A stretch of 64,000 nucleotides of DNA from Rotaria socialis (taxonomy: Eukaryota > Rotifera > Eurotatoria > Philodinida > Philodinidae): NCBI GenBank assembly GCA_905331475.1, contig CAJNYU010000032.1:119083-183082 (forward strand). The letters are read 5' to 3'. The translations under genes were made by a program, and so were the position numbers. Position 1 is the stretch's first letter. Each line of letters starts with the position of its first letter. The notes under the pieces are model-generated. The model did not search any database. It was given only the letters and a program-made list of their open reading frames with translations, and was not told where the DNA came from. Shown here piece after piece: positions 34,600-47,553 of the stretch.

Positions 34600-36500
34600 A
34601 TGCATATACATCATCCAACAACACGAAGTTCAAGCACAACATTAAATGAATTCATGAAAAAAACTCCATCACCTCGTCGTCAAACGACACGTACAACGTC
34701 TAATACAAATAAAGATAATTTAACTTCCACAAATGTTCAAGTTATTAAACCGGTTGCTGTGCGTCCACCGTCATCAGACTCATCACAAACTCCGTATAAT
34801 CTACGGTCACGTACGAAATTGAAAACGAGCAATTCGAACAATCAAATTGAAGTTATACCATCGTTTACAGAAAAGCTTTCATTAGACACACCACAGCATA
34901 AACCGGTGCCGCCATTAACTCGTGCTGCTGCGGCATCGGCCGGTGTTAAAATTGATTCATTTGTATGTGATGAATCAAGCAAAACTAGTAATAGTAATAA
35001 TAACAATAATAATAATAATAACAAAATCTCAATAAATTCTCAACAATCAACACGTTCGAGTACAACTCGTAAACGTAAAGCAAGCGAAGACGATCATAGG
35101 CCTTACTTAGATTTACTCAAAATGAAACAGGTAATTTATTTTCTTCTTTTGCTTCTTCAACCAAATATCTGATTGATTTTACTCATTAAATCACATATTA
35201 TTATTTGTTATCGCTTTTCTTTCAAGTGTTAATGTGAACTAGGCTCATTTCTTTCTATATATGTATGCGTCCATCATCAGTCCTTTTGTCAATAATAACA
35301 CAGATCGTTTTATTTATTTGGCTTTTTTTGTTCTATATGAGAAAGAATTTTGACAGCTGTTTTCAAAAGTGCTAGTCGAGCACATTAGTCGTTCGTTCTT
35401 CGTTTTATTCTCATTTATTTGATTCGAATAAGAATAATGATCAATTGCATCATGGATATACTGACATTTCATGTCTTGAGATATGCAACGGATTCGAATC
35501 ATTTGTCATATTTTGTTATTTCTCTTGTCTCATTCTTTTTTTTTTTTAGACTCAATCGACATACAGCTTTGATGGCAATTCACCAAAGAAGGTATGCTTG
35601 AAGAGTAACTGTCATAATAAGTTAAGAGAAATGACCATCAAGAAATAAAAAATTGTTCGATCGATTGATTTGTCGTCCCTTTTCTTTCTTCATCGTCGTT
35701 CTCTGCTCTCCCTAAGCGAATACAATAAAAAAGGCAAAAGCATAGAAATAAATTGAGTTGTATGCTTGTATGTGCGCTCTGTTGAGCAGCATACGAAATG
35801 AGATTGACAAGCGCACCTGTTCACTTCTCGTTCTCCCTGTTTTTTTTTCTTCTTTTAACAAATAAGAAAAAATCGACTATGATTTTTAATATTTGACTGA
35901 TTGGTTGAACAAGTCTGAAGTGTTAGGTTTCTTTCTTTTTCTTTTTTTTATTTACTTAATTAAAATTCTATATATGTATATATAAGCCCATCAGCGCACT
36001 GTTTGACCTGAGAACTAATAATTTGTACGCTCAGTCAAATTTAGTATAGAATCGATTTGACTGATGGAATCGGACTACTGACTAAATTGAGGCATCTCTG
36101 ATTGTCTGTTGCACTCTGCTTTTATTTCCGTTCATTTTTTTCTTCTTCTTCTTTTCTATAGATGACAAGACGTGCCGATCAAGACTGTATTGGAGGCGAC
36201 GATGAAGATAGCGGATGCGATTATGATTCTCCAGCTCATTCTCCGGTCGACTTCACGGATGTTCCTCCCGGTCATGTACTTCACTTTGAAGAGTCAAATA
36301 TGTCGTATGATTCGGGTTTTAGTGCTGGATCTGGTGAAGCAAATAATCAACAAAACCTATCTGAATATACTCAAACATGTTCTTCATTAGGGATAAATAA
36401 CAGTGGAGTGTCTACACGAAGTAGTAGGATAAATTCTAGCAAATATCCAGCAGCTATTGATCTCGATGTCAATGCTATTGAAGGAGATCTCGGTTTCTAG
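34600..36500 (+). CDS. Unrecognised, largely disordered protein with nuclear-type basic motifs
   Basis: Three exons with phase-0 junctions: 34600-35131, 35551-35592 (TQSTYSFDGNSPKK) and 36162-36500; about 304 residues. It is rich in Ser, Thr, Asn and basic residues. Features include TPYNLRSRTKLK, a run of nine Asn (AAC/AAT microsatellite), a basic TTRKRKASEDD that could act as a nuclear localisation signal, RPYLDLLKMKQ (a short amphipathic helix), and an acidic C-terminal half (DEDSGCDYDSP, MSYDSGFSAGSG). TTTTTTCAG immediately precedes the ATG, so a 5' UTR intron or trans-splicing is likely. The family is not recognised. A nuclear regulatory role is a guess from composition. Confidence 0.65.
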
Positions 36501-38256
36501 TTTTTTTTCTTCTTCTTCTTTCTTTTTCTATAAATGATGGAATACCAATTATTACATTGCAGTCGTGTGTGGTTTTTCTTTTTGATGTTGTTGTTATTAT
36601 TGTTCACATTATGATCATCATATTGTGCGTGCCATCTTTACCATTTTTCTGCTTCTTTCTTGCTGTCAGATGTGTGTTGAGTATATACATGCTTGTCATT
36701 TCTTGCTTTTTCTCCTCATCATTGCGCTATGGCGTATTCAAATACTCACACTATTTGTACGGCTCTTTTCTCTTAAGCTCTTCGTCGTTTGTCATCCCGT
36801 CAGTTTTTTTTTGTGTCTCGTGATGGTTCATTTTCTTCCTTTCTTTCTCGTTAGACTATAATTTAAAACAAATATGATCTAAGTCCGGTTCAATCAGTGC
36901 GTTTCTTTCTCGTTTTTTTTCAGAAAAACAAGAAGAGAAAGATCAACTGCATTGTTTAACATATAAAATTCACTAATATTGTCATTCCTTTAATTAACTT
37001 CGATATTCGTTCTTCTTGTCTTTGTTTCTAACAACTTCTCTAAAGTAGTCACATACTTTGTATTCTTGATGGTTGCCATTTTTTGTTCGGCTTTACAGGA
37101 TTAGTTGATATATATATATATATATGTATATGTTCATATATATATTTATACGCGTATATGCATAGAAGCTGTATTCGCTTTTCTTCTGTTTTTTTCCGAT
37201 GGATTAAAAAGGATTTTTTTTTTGTTCGTATATAATGCATAAAAAAATAGACGACGATTAAATCATAAACTATACAATTGAAATCCTTCTATTGATATGA
37301 TATAACTTACCGTTATTATTTGCGTTTGTTTTCAAAGTAAGTCGAAGAAAAAAAGCCTAAACTATGCGCTAATGGTAATGGGTAATTTTATATTTGCAAC
37401 TGATAGAATTATTTAAACATATTTAGTGTTTAATTGAGGAATTTTTTTGTTTAAAATTCAAATTGCCCGTTAAAATAATATATCAGCGAATATTGCTTGA
37501 TGAATTGTTTTTTTTTTGGAATACATTAAATATCAAATAGAGTTTTATGTTTCTTTTATGAAATATTAATAAGTGACCGCTATTGAACTTTTTTTTTTCT
37601 TTCTTGATAAACATCATTTGATCTCATATATATATATATATATATTAACATAGAGCAATAGATTCGATGTAATGATTTATGGGTATACACTCGAAATCAT
37701 GTAGTCAGAGAAAATGATATGTCTAGAATGTTGACATGTTTACACTATGACAATACGATTTATCTACAAAGAAAATTCTCTAGTTCTTTTTACGTGCTTG
37801 ATCGATCTGTCATTTCCCATGTGTGATGATATCGGGAAAAAGAAACATATGCTCTTTACATTCGATCACGTATTCCCTAGAAGAAACATTTGTCATATTG
37901 AATTTGTTTGGCTTTGATATGATCCTTGGTGAATCAATATCAATGCAGATCTATTAAAAGCTTTTCCATATCACAGTCGTTTAATGTCTAGTCTAATTAT
38001 ATAAATAGATAATAACAAATAAAAATGCATCGAAGGTTTTTTCACAAACATCGCGAAAGAGAAAAATTCAAATAGTTTGAGCATTGAGAAGAGAGAAAAC
38101 GAAAAACGAAAAACGAAAGAAGGAAAGAGTTTCAAGGAAGTACGACAATAGCGCACAAGAAAGTGTCTTTCATATTGTCGAGAAATTTAAACTCTTTGAT
38201 ATCGTCTTTAATAAAAATTGCACAACAATGCGTAAACGAGAAATTGACCTAATTTA
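36501..38256. other. Convergent intergenic region
   Basis: Lies between the 3' ends of a plus-strand and a minus-strand gene. It contains (TA)n at about 37108-37140 and 37627-37647, and T-rich tracts. Hydrophobic open frames at 36557-36861 look like chance readings of pyrimidine-rich 3' UTR. Confidence 0.5.
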
Positions 38257-41200
38257 TCATGAGAATTTTGTTGGTGAGGACACTGGAATTATCCTCACTA
38301 AAGTCGATGTTGGCGATGTTGTTGATATATTAAAATTTGACATATATTGACGAGCGTTCGATTCCGCACGAGCAATCAATTGCTGAATTTCATCATTTCG
38401 ATCACGATCAGTTCTAAAATGATTTTTGAAAAATACATTTATTCAAAGTAGTGCAAATATTATTGAGTTCCCATGGCTCTTAAAAACAGATTCATCCGCC
38501 TTAGACATATCTGAAAGATTACATTACGAAAAAGCGTTTTCTGCTTTTCAGCTGAAGTATTCAGAATATTCTAAATATCCTATTTGTGAAGAAAATATAA
38601 TATTGAAATTCTTCTATTTGACTTGATTTTAAAGATTTATTACAACAAAGCCTTTTTCATTTTTCGTAGAAATTCGCAGCGAATGCGAGCTTCTGACAGT
38701 CAGTTAAAAGTACTTTAAGACTTTGTATTAGACTTTTTGCGATCATAATGAATTCTTTTAGCGTGACCCGATGATCTCATTGTGCAACGAGAAAGCTGGT
38801 GGATAGAAAAAATAATTTACATTCCTGTTTTTTAGGTTCACCATACTATGAAAATTGATAAAAGTGACCGCAATAGATTCGTTTTAGTGGCTTAAATTTT
38901 CACCGGATTTCCGGTTGATTAGGAGAGCTTTCACATCTCGTTTGTTTTATTAGAATTACCGTCGATCATCTTGTGATCTCTTTCGCATTTGGTTCATTAT
39001 ATCTCGAAGATCAGTATTTTCTTCTTCGAGTATTTTAATTTGAACTTGTAACGATTCTTTGCAAGCTTTTTCAGCTGCAAATCGTCTTTCAAAATCATTG
39101 ATCTAATCAAAGAAGAAAAAAAAGAACGAATTCATGATTAAGAACAAAATTTTATACTCGTGTTCGTAATTCTTCCAGGCGATTGGATGAATCAGATGTA
39201 CCAGCATCAAGATTGATAACATCGGTTCTAAGAGAAAAACAACAGAATACTTTGGATTAAAATTGATCCTATGAAGATTTTCAGTTTTACCGTCGAACAG
39301 TAATGTTTTCATGTATCTGACTACGTCGCAAACGTTCTAATTCATCTTCGAGAAAGCGATTTCTAAACGAAGAAGAAAAAAAGGATTATCCGTTGAGAAA
39401 GTACGTTTTTGACGACACATACTTATCAACAAGTTCATGTAATCGTTTGTATTCATTTGATATTCGATCTTCAACTGTTTGTCGTTCAAGAAGTATTTCT
39501 CGACTTTTATATTGTGCATCTTGAATAAGTTTATCCTTTTCATAAATCACTTCTTTTTTATGTGTTAGTTCATTTTTAAGTCGCTCAATTTCATTTTGTA
39601 ATTGTTCAGTACGAATGTGAGCTTCACGTCGATCACGATCAGTTTGTTCTCTAAACGGAGATTTCAAATTTTCTTTTGGTTTCATAATCTATTCTTAACT
39701 CAATTTAAAGACAATTGTGTCTAATCTTCTTTTATACTCAAGAAAAAAACTATCGATCATTGAACGAGATTTAATAAAAACTTGAATGAAAACGGATGAT
39801 TCTATTAGTCTGTTGGTTGAATAAATCGATTAAATACACATGATAAGCGTTGGAGTTCATACTTATCAGTTCTATTGCTCAAATAGAATTATGAGATGAG
39901 TCTTGAAATTTTCTGATCAATATTATGAATAATTTTCATCTTTTAAAAATATCTTGATTGACTTAAATTTTAATAGAAAAAATTATACTTACAGACGTGA
40001 TTTAATTGTATTCACTTTATCTTTATACTTCGCCGTCACACTCGCAACATTTTGTGAGAGATATTCTGATTGTGCATTAATTTCCAACTAGAAAGAAAAG
40101 CACAAAACAAATGAATTCAATAAAACAAGAAAATATTCCAATGAATATATGTATAAAATAGATCTATATAAAGAAAATTTTGCATTCAAGCGTGCTGAAT
40201 ATAATCCGTTAGTGTGTATATGGAAAAGTGCATTAAAAATAAATAATAATAGTGAGCATTCGAAAAAAAAAGTTTGAAGCTTTATGTGACTTTTTTCTTT
40301 ACAAATAAAAATAAAAATAAAATAAAATATATATGATTTGTTTTTAGTCTTACGATTAGAATATATGTTAAAAGCTTTTTTCGAGAAAAATAAAAGTAAA
40401 ATTCTTGTCTACTTTTTCTTTTGAAAAATAACAAAAAATATGAACATTTCATTTTTTGACAAGTTATGCGTATATATACATGAATAAGAGTGCGAACGAT
40501 AGTAAATAATGTGAACAATTACGTAAATAGATATATATATATATATATGTGCGTGTGGTCGTCTATTAATAATGATGGATCTGTGACAGGTGAGAATAAA
40601 CACTAGATTTCGATTGTGGATAGCGCGTCTAGAATAATATATATATATATATATACATATACAGTATACAATGTGGACTAGTTCAATCGTGCGAGAGAAA
40701 AAGAAACAGTAAAGATAAATTTGAAAAACTAATTTTCTAGTGATACGGAAAAATCCAAGAAAGTAAAACTAATAGTAATACCAATTTCTTGCGTAGCTGA
40801 ACTAGTCGAGTCATAGAATAATATGTTCGCAAAAGTAGACATTGAATGAAAAACAAATATAGACAAATAGAAATTAAATACATACCTTTTCTTTTTCAAG
40901 TTGCTCACAACGATGTAATGTTTGCTCCAGTAAAACTTTTACCCGTTCAAGTTGAAGTGTTGCAGCAGTAACACGCTTGCAGACGTCCTCGTACTTTAGT
41001 TTAAGTGACATCAGCTCACTTTCAAGTTCAGTCGACCGTTGACGTTCATTCTCTAAAGCCGATGAATCATTGAGATCCATAACTGGCTGATACTGAAATA
41101 GAATTTGAAGGTTTTCTTCGTTTAACATAGAAAATTCATGTTTAATGTATGAACACAGTTCGCGTCGCTCTCTCTATTCGAAGTAATATGAAGAGTCCGG

Positions 41201-44200
41201 ACCTCATTGGATCTTTTCGCGCGAACAGATATCTAGCGGAAATTTCTGTCGGAGGAACAACAGGTAGACGACTTACTGAGTAAATTAGAACGAGCAATGT
41301 GTATAGTTTGAAAATGAACCGCTGCTCTAGTGAATGTTACAGTATCTAAGAAATTTTTGGCTAATAAACTAATATAAAGCAAAAGAAAACTCAATTGAAA
41401 CAATTTCAAATTGATGCATCATTTTTTTGCAATCATCTATCTTTTTACCGTATCTTTTGTTATAACATATTCTTCATGTAATTGTCTTCTTGCATTATCC
41501 AATTCGTGTTTGAGTGTATTCGAGTATTCAGCTAAATCATCGTATCGTTCACGTAATGTTAAGAGTTCATTTTCAAGTCGCGAAACATTTTGCTAACAAA
41601 ATAGAAGTTCTTTTTGAAAACAAACCTATTAAAACTAATTTCTTTGTCTTACATCGGCATCTTGATATTGTCGTTCATCACTAACATTAAAACAAAAATC
41701 AATAAAAAATATTCTAATCCTTTTTTTTTTGGTTCCCTTTATACCTTGGCATTTGAGTATCATCTGCATAATCCATTGGTGTTTGTTGCAGAGCTTCGCT
41801 TAATCGTTGATTACATGTAGCAATATGTTGCCGTAAGACATCACATTTTAATTTAAGTGCTTCAATATTAAATTTAACGCTTTCATCAGAATTTTCAAAC
41901 TAAGAAATTAAAATTCCGTCGTTTACAAAGACGTTAAGAAGAAGAAAAGCTAATTTTCTTACTCTTTGTTCAAGGTCAACTAGCTTCTTTTCCGTTAAAT
42001 CAAGTTCATAATGAACACGAGTGATTTCACGTTCGAGTGAACGTTGCTCAAGAACGCTACACATTTGTGTTATATCAACATTTTGTGCATATTGAGATCT
42101 CTCCATCTAAACATAAAGGAAAGGAAAAAAAACAAAAACAAAGTGCTTTATTCTTTTAACTAATTTTGCTCAAACAGAGAACTATCGATTTTTATATCGT
42201 ATTTTGTTCTTTGCTGAGCAATTGGCATTTGAAAAAATAAAAATAAATACGACTTCTACACCTAGACTTACTTCTCGATTTGTATTAGTACTCTAGAATT
42301 CATGGGTTCGAAATATTTATCTCTGCTTTCTTTCTATGCGTTTACGGAAAAATAAAATCTTACTAAATATCTAAGAAGATCATTTTCTTCTTGTTGAGAT
42401 AAAGATTTCAATTCAAGTTCTTGTAATTTTGTATCGGATTTTCGCATTTGTTCGATAGCATTTTGAATTATTGCCGATGTTGATGGATTCGCATTCTGGT
42501 CTAATTTTTCATTGAGCAATGCAAATGTATATTCAAGTTTAGCACGAAGAGTTTCCAATTGACGTTGTAATTCAACATTTTGTTGCATGAATTTTTGCGC
42601 AACAAGATCTTGATTTCCTAGAATATCATGTTTTTATTAGAACTAGTGTTTGATGGGTCAAAATAATGGTATTATTCATTCATTCTCATCTATGAACTCA
42701 ATATTTTCATTTCCGTCAAATTTCTTAATGTTTATTACCTGATGATTGCGTAAGATCACTAATGCGATCTGTATATTCCATTGGTGGTGGACAAGTTTGA
42801 TCAATAATATGAATTAATCGACTTATTTGTTCATTTTTTTCGACAACTATTTTATCTAATTGTCGATGAAATTCATTTTCAAGAAAATGATTTTGATTTT
42901 CAAGCATTATTGCTTGTTCTCGAAGATATTGAACATCGCGATCTGCATAATTAATCATTTCACGTATATTCTATAAATATATCATGAAAACAAAATCGTA
43001 TGGAAAATTCTTGTTTATTATCACACCAACCTTTATGCCACCAAGAAAATCTTCGTCGTCTAAATTTAGATCTTGTAGTAAATGTCGATAGCGTTGTAAA
43101 ATTGACATCATTGTCTGTTCTTTCAGCCATAACTTCATGATAATTTCACGTTCCTGTCCTTCATGTAAATGAAATTCACGTTCAATAGCACCGATCACAT
43201 CTTGATATGATAAAAGACCCTATAGAAGGAAGAAAGAAAAAACAAAGCATCATTTAGAAAAGATGTATTATTCGAAGACCTTGAAAATAATATAGATTAT
43301 TTAAACTTTGTTTATTTAGTGAAAAACAATAATTGTTGATACTTGTTAATATGCATTTGCTCTTACACCTTCATGTCTTCAAACTTTGCAATTAATATGG
43401 GGAGAAAATGTTTGCAAGGTATGAGTAAATAAAAACAAAATAGAGATTTTCTTTTAAGCATGTTTTCACATGGCTACCTTTAAACTAATCGACGATGGAT
43501 AGACCAGAACTTCGTTTGTTTCAGACGGTCGAGGTGATGGTATACAAGATTTCGGAAGAGGCCGAGGAGAAGAAGTAGATTGAATCGAAACCATGTTTGA
43601 TTTAGATAGTGGAGAGTTTTGCGGTGAAACTAAATTTGTTACACCTCGTCTATCAAGATTTGGTGATTGAGATGATTGTGAATGAGATGGAGCTAGTGGG
43701 TTTTCTTCAGCTAATCTTTGCATAGTCGATAGTGGAACGTCCGTATTTTCAATGATACTACTTAATTCGTCGTATTCATCTTGTGTTATCTAAATAAATC
43801 GAATAGTAGAAAATAGAAACATTTCAGATTCATGTATTTTTACTTGTTTTTGTGATGTTACTTCTGAGAATTTTTGGGCTAACATAGTATTTGTACATAA
43901 GAAAGAACAAAGAATGTACATAAAAGCAAAAACTATTTTTCTCTTTAAATATTACCATCGGATGTTGTTGTTCTTGTCTGTTGTAAAAATTTAGAATTTT
44001 GATAATGCGATCGACTATCAACGATCGAGCCCTGAAGTGAATCAAGACAGAATTAAGGTGGTTAAGAACACAAAAGAAAAAAGAACCACTAGCGGAATGT
44101 AAAGCGAACATGTATACGAAATACAAAGATTCCTTTTTTTTCTGTATTTGTGGTGTTTATGACATTGACTGTCACAAACATCATCTTAATACAATCGTTC

Positions 44201-46052
44201 GGATTTTTTTTATCGTCGTTTTGTTTTATAAGAGAAGAAAAAAAGGAGATTTTTTGTATTAGCAAACCAAAAAAATAGAACTGGCTGCAATAAATCACTA
44301 TACGACACGAGAAAAGATTTTGTGTTTGCAAGAAGAGACCCCACGCGAACAAAAGTAAAAGAAAATAAAAGATAGAAACAACATACTTCAAATTCATTTT
44401 GTCTTCATTAAGCGAGAAAGAAAAATAAGCAAAAAATGAAAACGAATAAAGAAAACTAAAGAAAATGAAAGGAGTTAATCGAAGAAAAACCTTACCTGTT
44501 GTGAACTATGATCACGCTTATTGTTATTATTTCTCTGAGATGTTTGATAATCTTTTTCTTTTGCCTTTTTATGCCTATTGATATGTCGATGTGTTGATGC
44601 TAAAAATAGCCAAGACAAAAGAAAATAATTATATAATCATTTACGAAGCGTTGCGTCGATTGGTTTCGATTTCTTCATAATTCATCGGAATAGTCTCGTA
44701 CTACTTTAGAATAAACCTTTCGAGGTTTCTTCTTGCCAAAACATACGATGAATGCAATGCATCAAGTGTTTTATATAGAGAAGAAGAAAGAAAAAGGCAG
44801 TGATTCTAACTTAAACGATTCCTTTTAACTACATATGAGCCATCAATTTTAAAAATACATCAATATTACTAACGTTTTGCTCACCTCACACGTTCGCCGT
44901 TCTTTTCGAGTGATATTAAGTCAAAAAAAGACGAAGTCAAGAAGGTGCATCAACGGTAACGAAAGGTATTATTTGTTCATCAAGCGGTTCATTCTTTCGA
45001 TAGTTATTGCTGAGAGGAAAAAGAAAAAAATCAGAAGTGTATACACATCTGTAGGATACAAAAAAAAGTCAAGAATGAAGAAGATTACACAATTGAACGG
45101 TAACCCTGCGATACTGATACTATGGTACTCTTGATTTGTGTATATATATTTTTATCCGAGGTTGATCTCAGTGGAAAAAGATTTACGCACAACTCATAAT
45201 CTGTTAGTTCAAGTCCATCTATTTATGTTGACACTTGTTAATAAAGGTCACCATTTCCTATTAGACGATAGTTGAAAGGTGAAGTGGTTTTTGTGCGTTT
45301 GAGTGAATAAGTAAAATATTAAGAAGAATAGACAACTTAAACAATTAGAAGTTTAGCAAAAAATTTTACTTTACTAGCTGTTGAATTCAAACCTTAATGG
45401 AATTTGTTGTCATACTGTTTTTTTGTGAAACAAAATACACATTGACATGTTATTAGTTTTTCTCTCTGACTATTCAAAGCAATTCATTTGACAAATTTAG
45501 ACTTGAATTGCTTGATGTATAATTTATAATGCGACCAAGGAGAAATATATTTATTTCAAGGAGAAATGTAAACCGCTTTTAAAAGATGAACATTTTGTTC
45601 GGACGAACAAAACGTTTGTTATTCTCCGATCAAGCAGAAAAAAAGCTTATTTTTTTTGGAACATATACGCAAAAATTAACTTTGAATTTTCTAAACAAAC
45701 CTATCAATTCAATATGTGATTTTAATACACTCAAAAGAGCATCTAATTTCCAACGATAAATAAATATTAATTATAAAACAAAAAAAAACAAACCGTTGAC
45801 TTCGTAAAGAGCAGATGATGTTGTTTGTTCATCTAACAATTCAATAGCAGCATCATCGTTCTCCTCATCGTCATCATCATCAGCATCATCATCATCATCA
45901 TCATCATCCGTGTCGGACGAATGTGAAAAAGATTTCTGAGTAGAACCTCGATGTTGTCGTCGTTTTCGTTGCATTGGCGAAAGTACTGCATCTTTTTGGT
46001 CAGTTGACTTTCTGGTAAAAATTGGTGAAGGTGATGATGAAGAAGAAGCCAT
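38257..46052 (-). CDS. Long many-exon coiled-coil protein, probably cytoskeletal/centrosomal type
   Basis: About 20 short exons. The first (46052 to about 45784) and second (about 44600-44498, THRHINRHKKAKEKDYQ) join in phase, and the chain continues through about 44034-43959, 43790-43480, 43219-43031, 42958-42737, 42610-42365, 42108-41963, 41900-41745, 41594-41450, 41100-40890, 40088-40000, 39685-39420 and 38955, to the last exon 38416-38257 ending SSPTKFS. The N-terminus is Ser-rich with a long Asp run (GAT microsatellite at about 45870-45910), then Ser/Pro-rich text (SPNLDRRG, SPRPLPKSC). From GLLSYQDVIGAIEREFHLHEGQ on, almost everything is heptad coiled coil (ENQNHFLENEFHRQLDKIV, QQNVELQRQLETLRAKLEY). 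No motor or catalytic domain is seen. Similarity to centrosomal coiled-coil proteins is only general. AATTTTTAG ends 20 nt before the ATG. Confidence 0.75.
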
Positions 46053-46072
46053 ATCTAATTCAAAATTTCAAT

Positions 46073-47553
46073 CTAAAAATTATCAATAGAGTTACATTGA
46101 TATCATTAAAACTAAATTCTCTACTATGAGAATAAGTATTTGTGTGCACTACTTTTTCACTATCTAATACATAACAGTGTTAGACTAGACTACAAAAGAT
46201 ATATCATGCAAGATTTACGATACGTGATGTTGATGTAGATTCATTTTTTTCCTTACATGGTCATCGTTTTTTTTTCTCCATGCGGCATTATAGCACATGA
46301 AATTGTTGCCTTACTTCTTATCGTTTAACATCGGATAAGACAGAGCAAACATTTTCATACAACGCGAAACCTTTAATTAAAAGAAAAATAGTCGACGACG
46401 GTTGCCATGGATTTCAAAAGCTCACACCGAGAAAATCCTTATCGTTACTTGAATTGAAAAACGAGAGCATTAGTGTTTTTATTAAAATTATATTTTACAT
46501 CTCATAAGGTTTCTAAAAGCTGATATGTGATTGATTTATCGAATTAGGCACGTTCGAAAATTTCATTTTGATATGTGAGAAAAAAAACTTTACATTGGCT
46601 TCATTAATGTTCTCCTTTCAAGGTAGTTGATGCCACAAAAATTACAATTTGTTAGTACTTGACAGAAACTTTATTTTTTCACTAAACATGTCACACACAT
46701 TTTAACATTAGTAAGACGAAGAAAAAATAAACTTCTCTAGTTTTTCCATGTCATAGAAGAAATCTACTCAATAATCATTTAACAGGCAGAAACTATTGAG
46801 ACAAATAGTTGGCCATATGATTGTAAAAAAGGAATATATTGTGTGCATATCGTAGACGGATAGTATTGATAAGATGAAGCGTGTGTAGAAAATTTTCATA
46901 ACATCTTATCTTTGACAATAACAAAACGTGTCATTCTTCAGCTTTTGACTATTTGAGTGATACGAAAAAGCCCTGGCAATTAACTTCGCCATTTCTATTC
47001 AAATTTTAGTCTCATAAACAATTGCAATTTTCCATTGAATGCACAGATAGGAATCAATAGTTTTTTCCCTATCAGTACTCAATTTAAATCCTTGTGAATT
47101 TACGAGAAAATAAAACCTTACATTTGTATTTTTCAATTTGCCATTGATTGGTTGACTTTTTCATTGGTTCGCATCATGATCATTGATCGATAGATTGATA
47201 CATACACATATCTTTGATATCTGAAGTATTTTGTACATGGATTTATTATTTTGTTTTGTTGATAGTTGTCAATACGTGATAGTCAAATGAAATCTCGTGA
47301 AATTCCTTTTAATGTTAACAGTTAAAAACAATATGCAAAGCACACAATACTCAATAGTGAACACGCTGAAAATTGTTAGAATTAAGAAGATAAAAACACA
47401 ACGAACAACATATCTTTTTGCTTTATTTCCCCATTTTAAAACATAGACAAAAACGAAAGCTACAGCGACAAAAAAGAAATGTTATCCTATGGAACAAAAG
47501 AGAGAGAGAGAGAGAGAGAGAAAAAAAAAGAAATTATGAGTATTTTTTAAGAT
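46073..47553. promoter_or_regulatory. Intergenic/upstream region of the coiled-coil gene
   Basis: No exon-like open frame. AT-rich, with an (AG)n run at about 47501-47520. It separates the coiled-coil gene's start from the 3' end of DZANK1 on the same strand, so it holds the DZANK1 3' flank and the coiled-coil gene's promoter. Confidence 0.45.
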
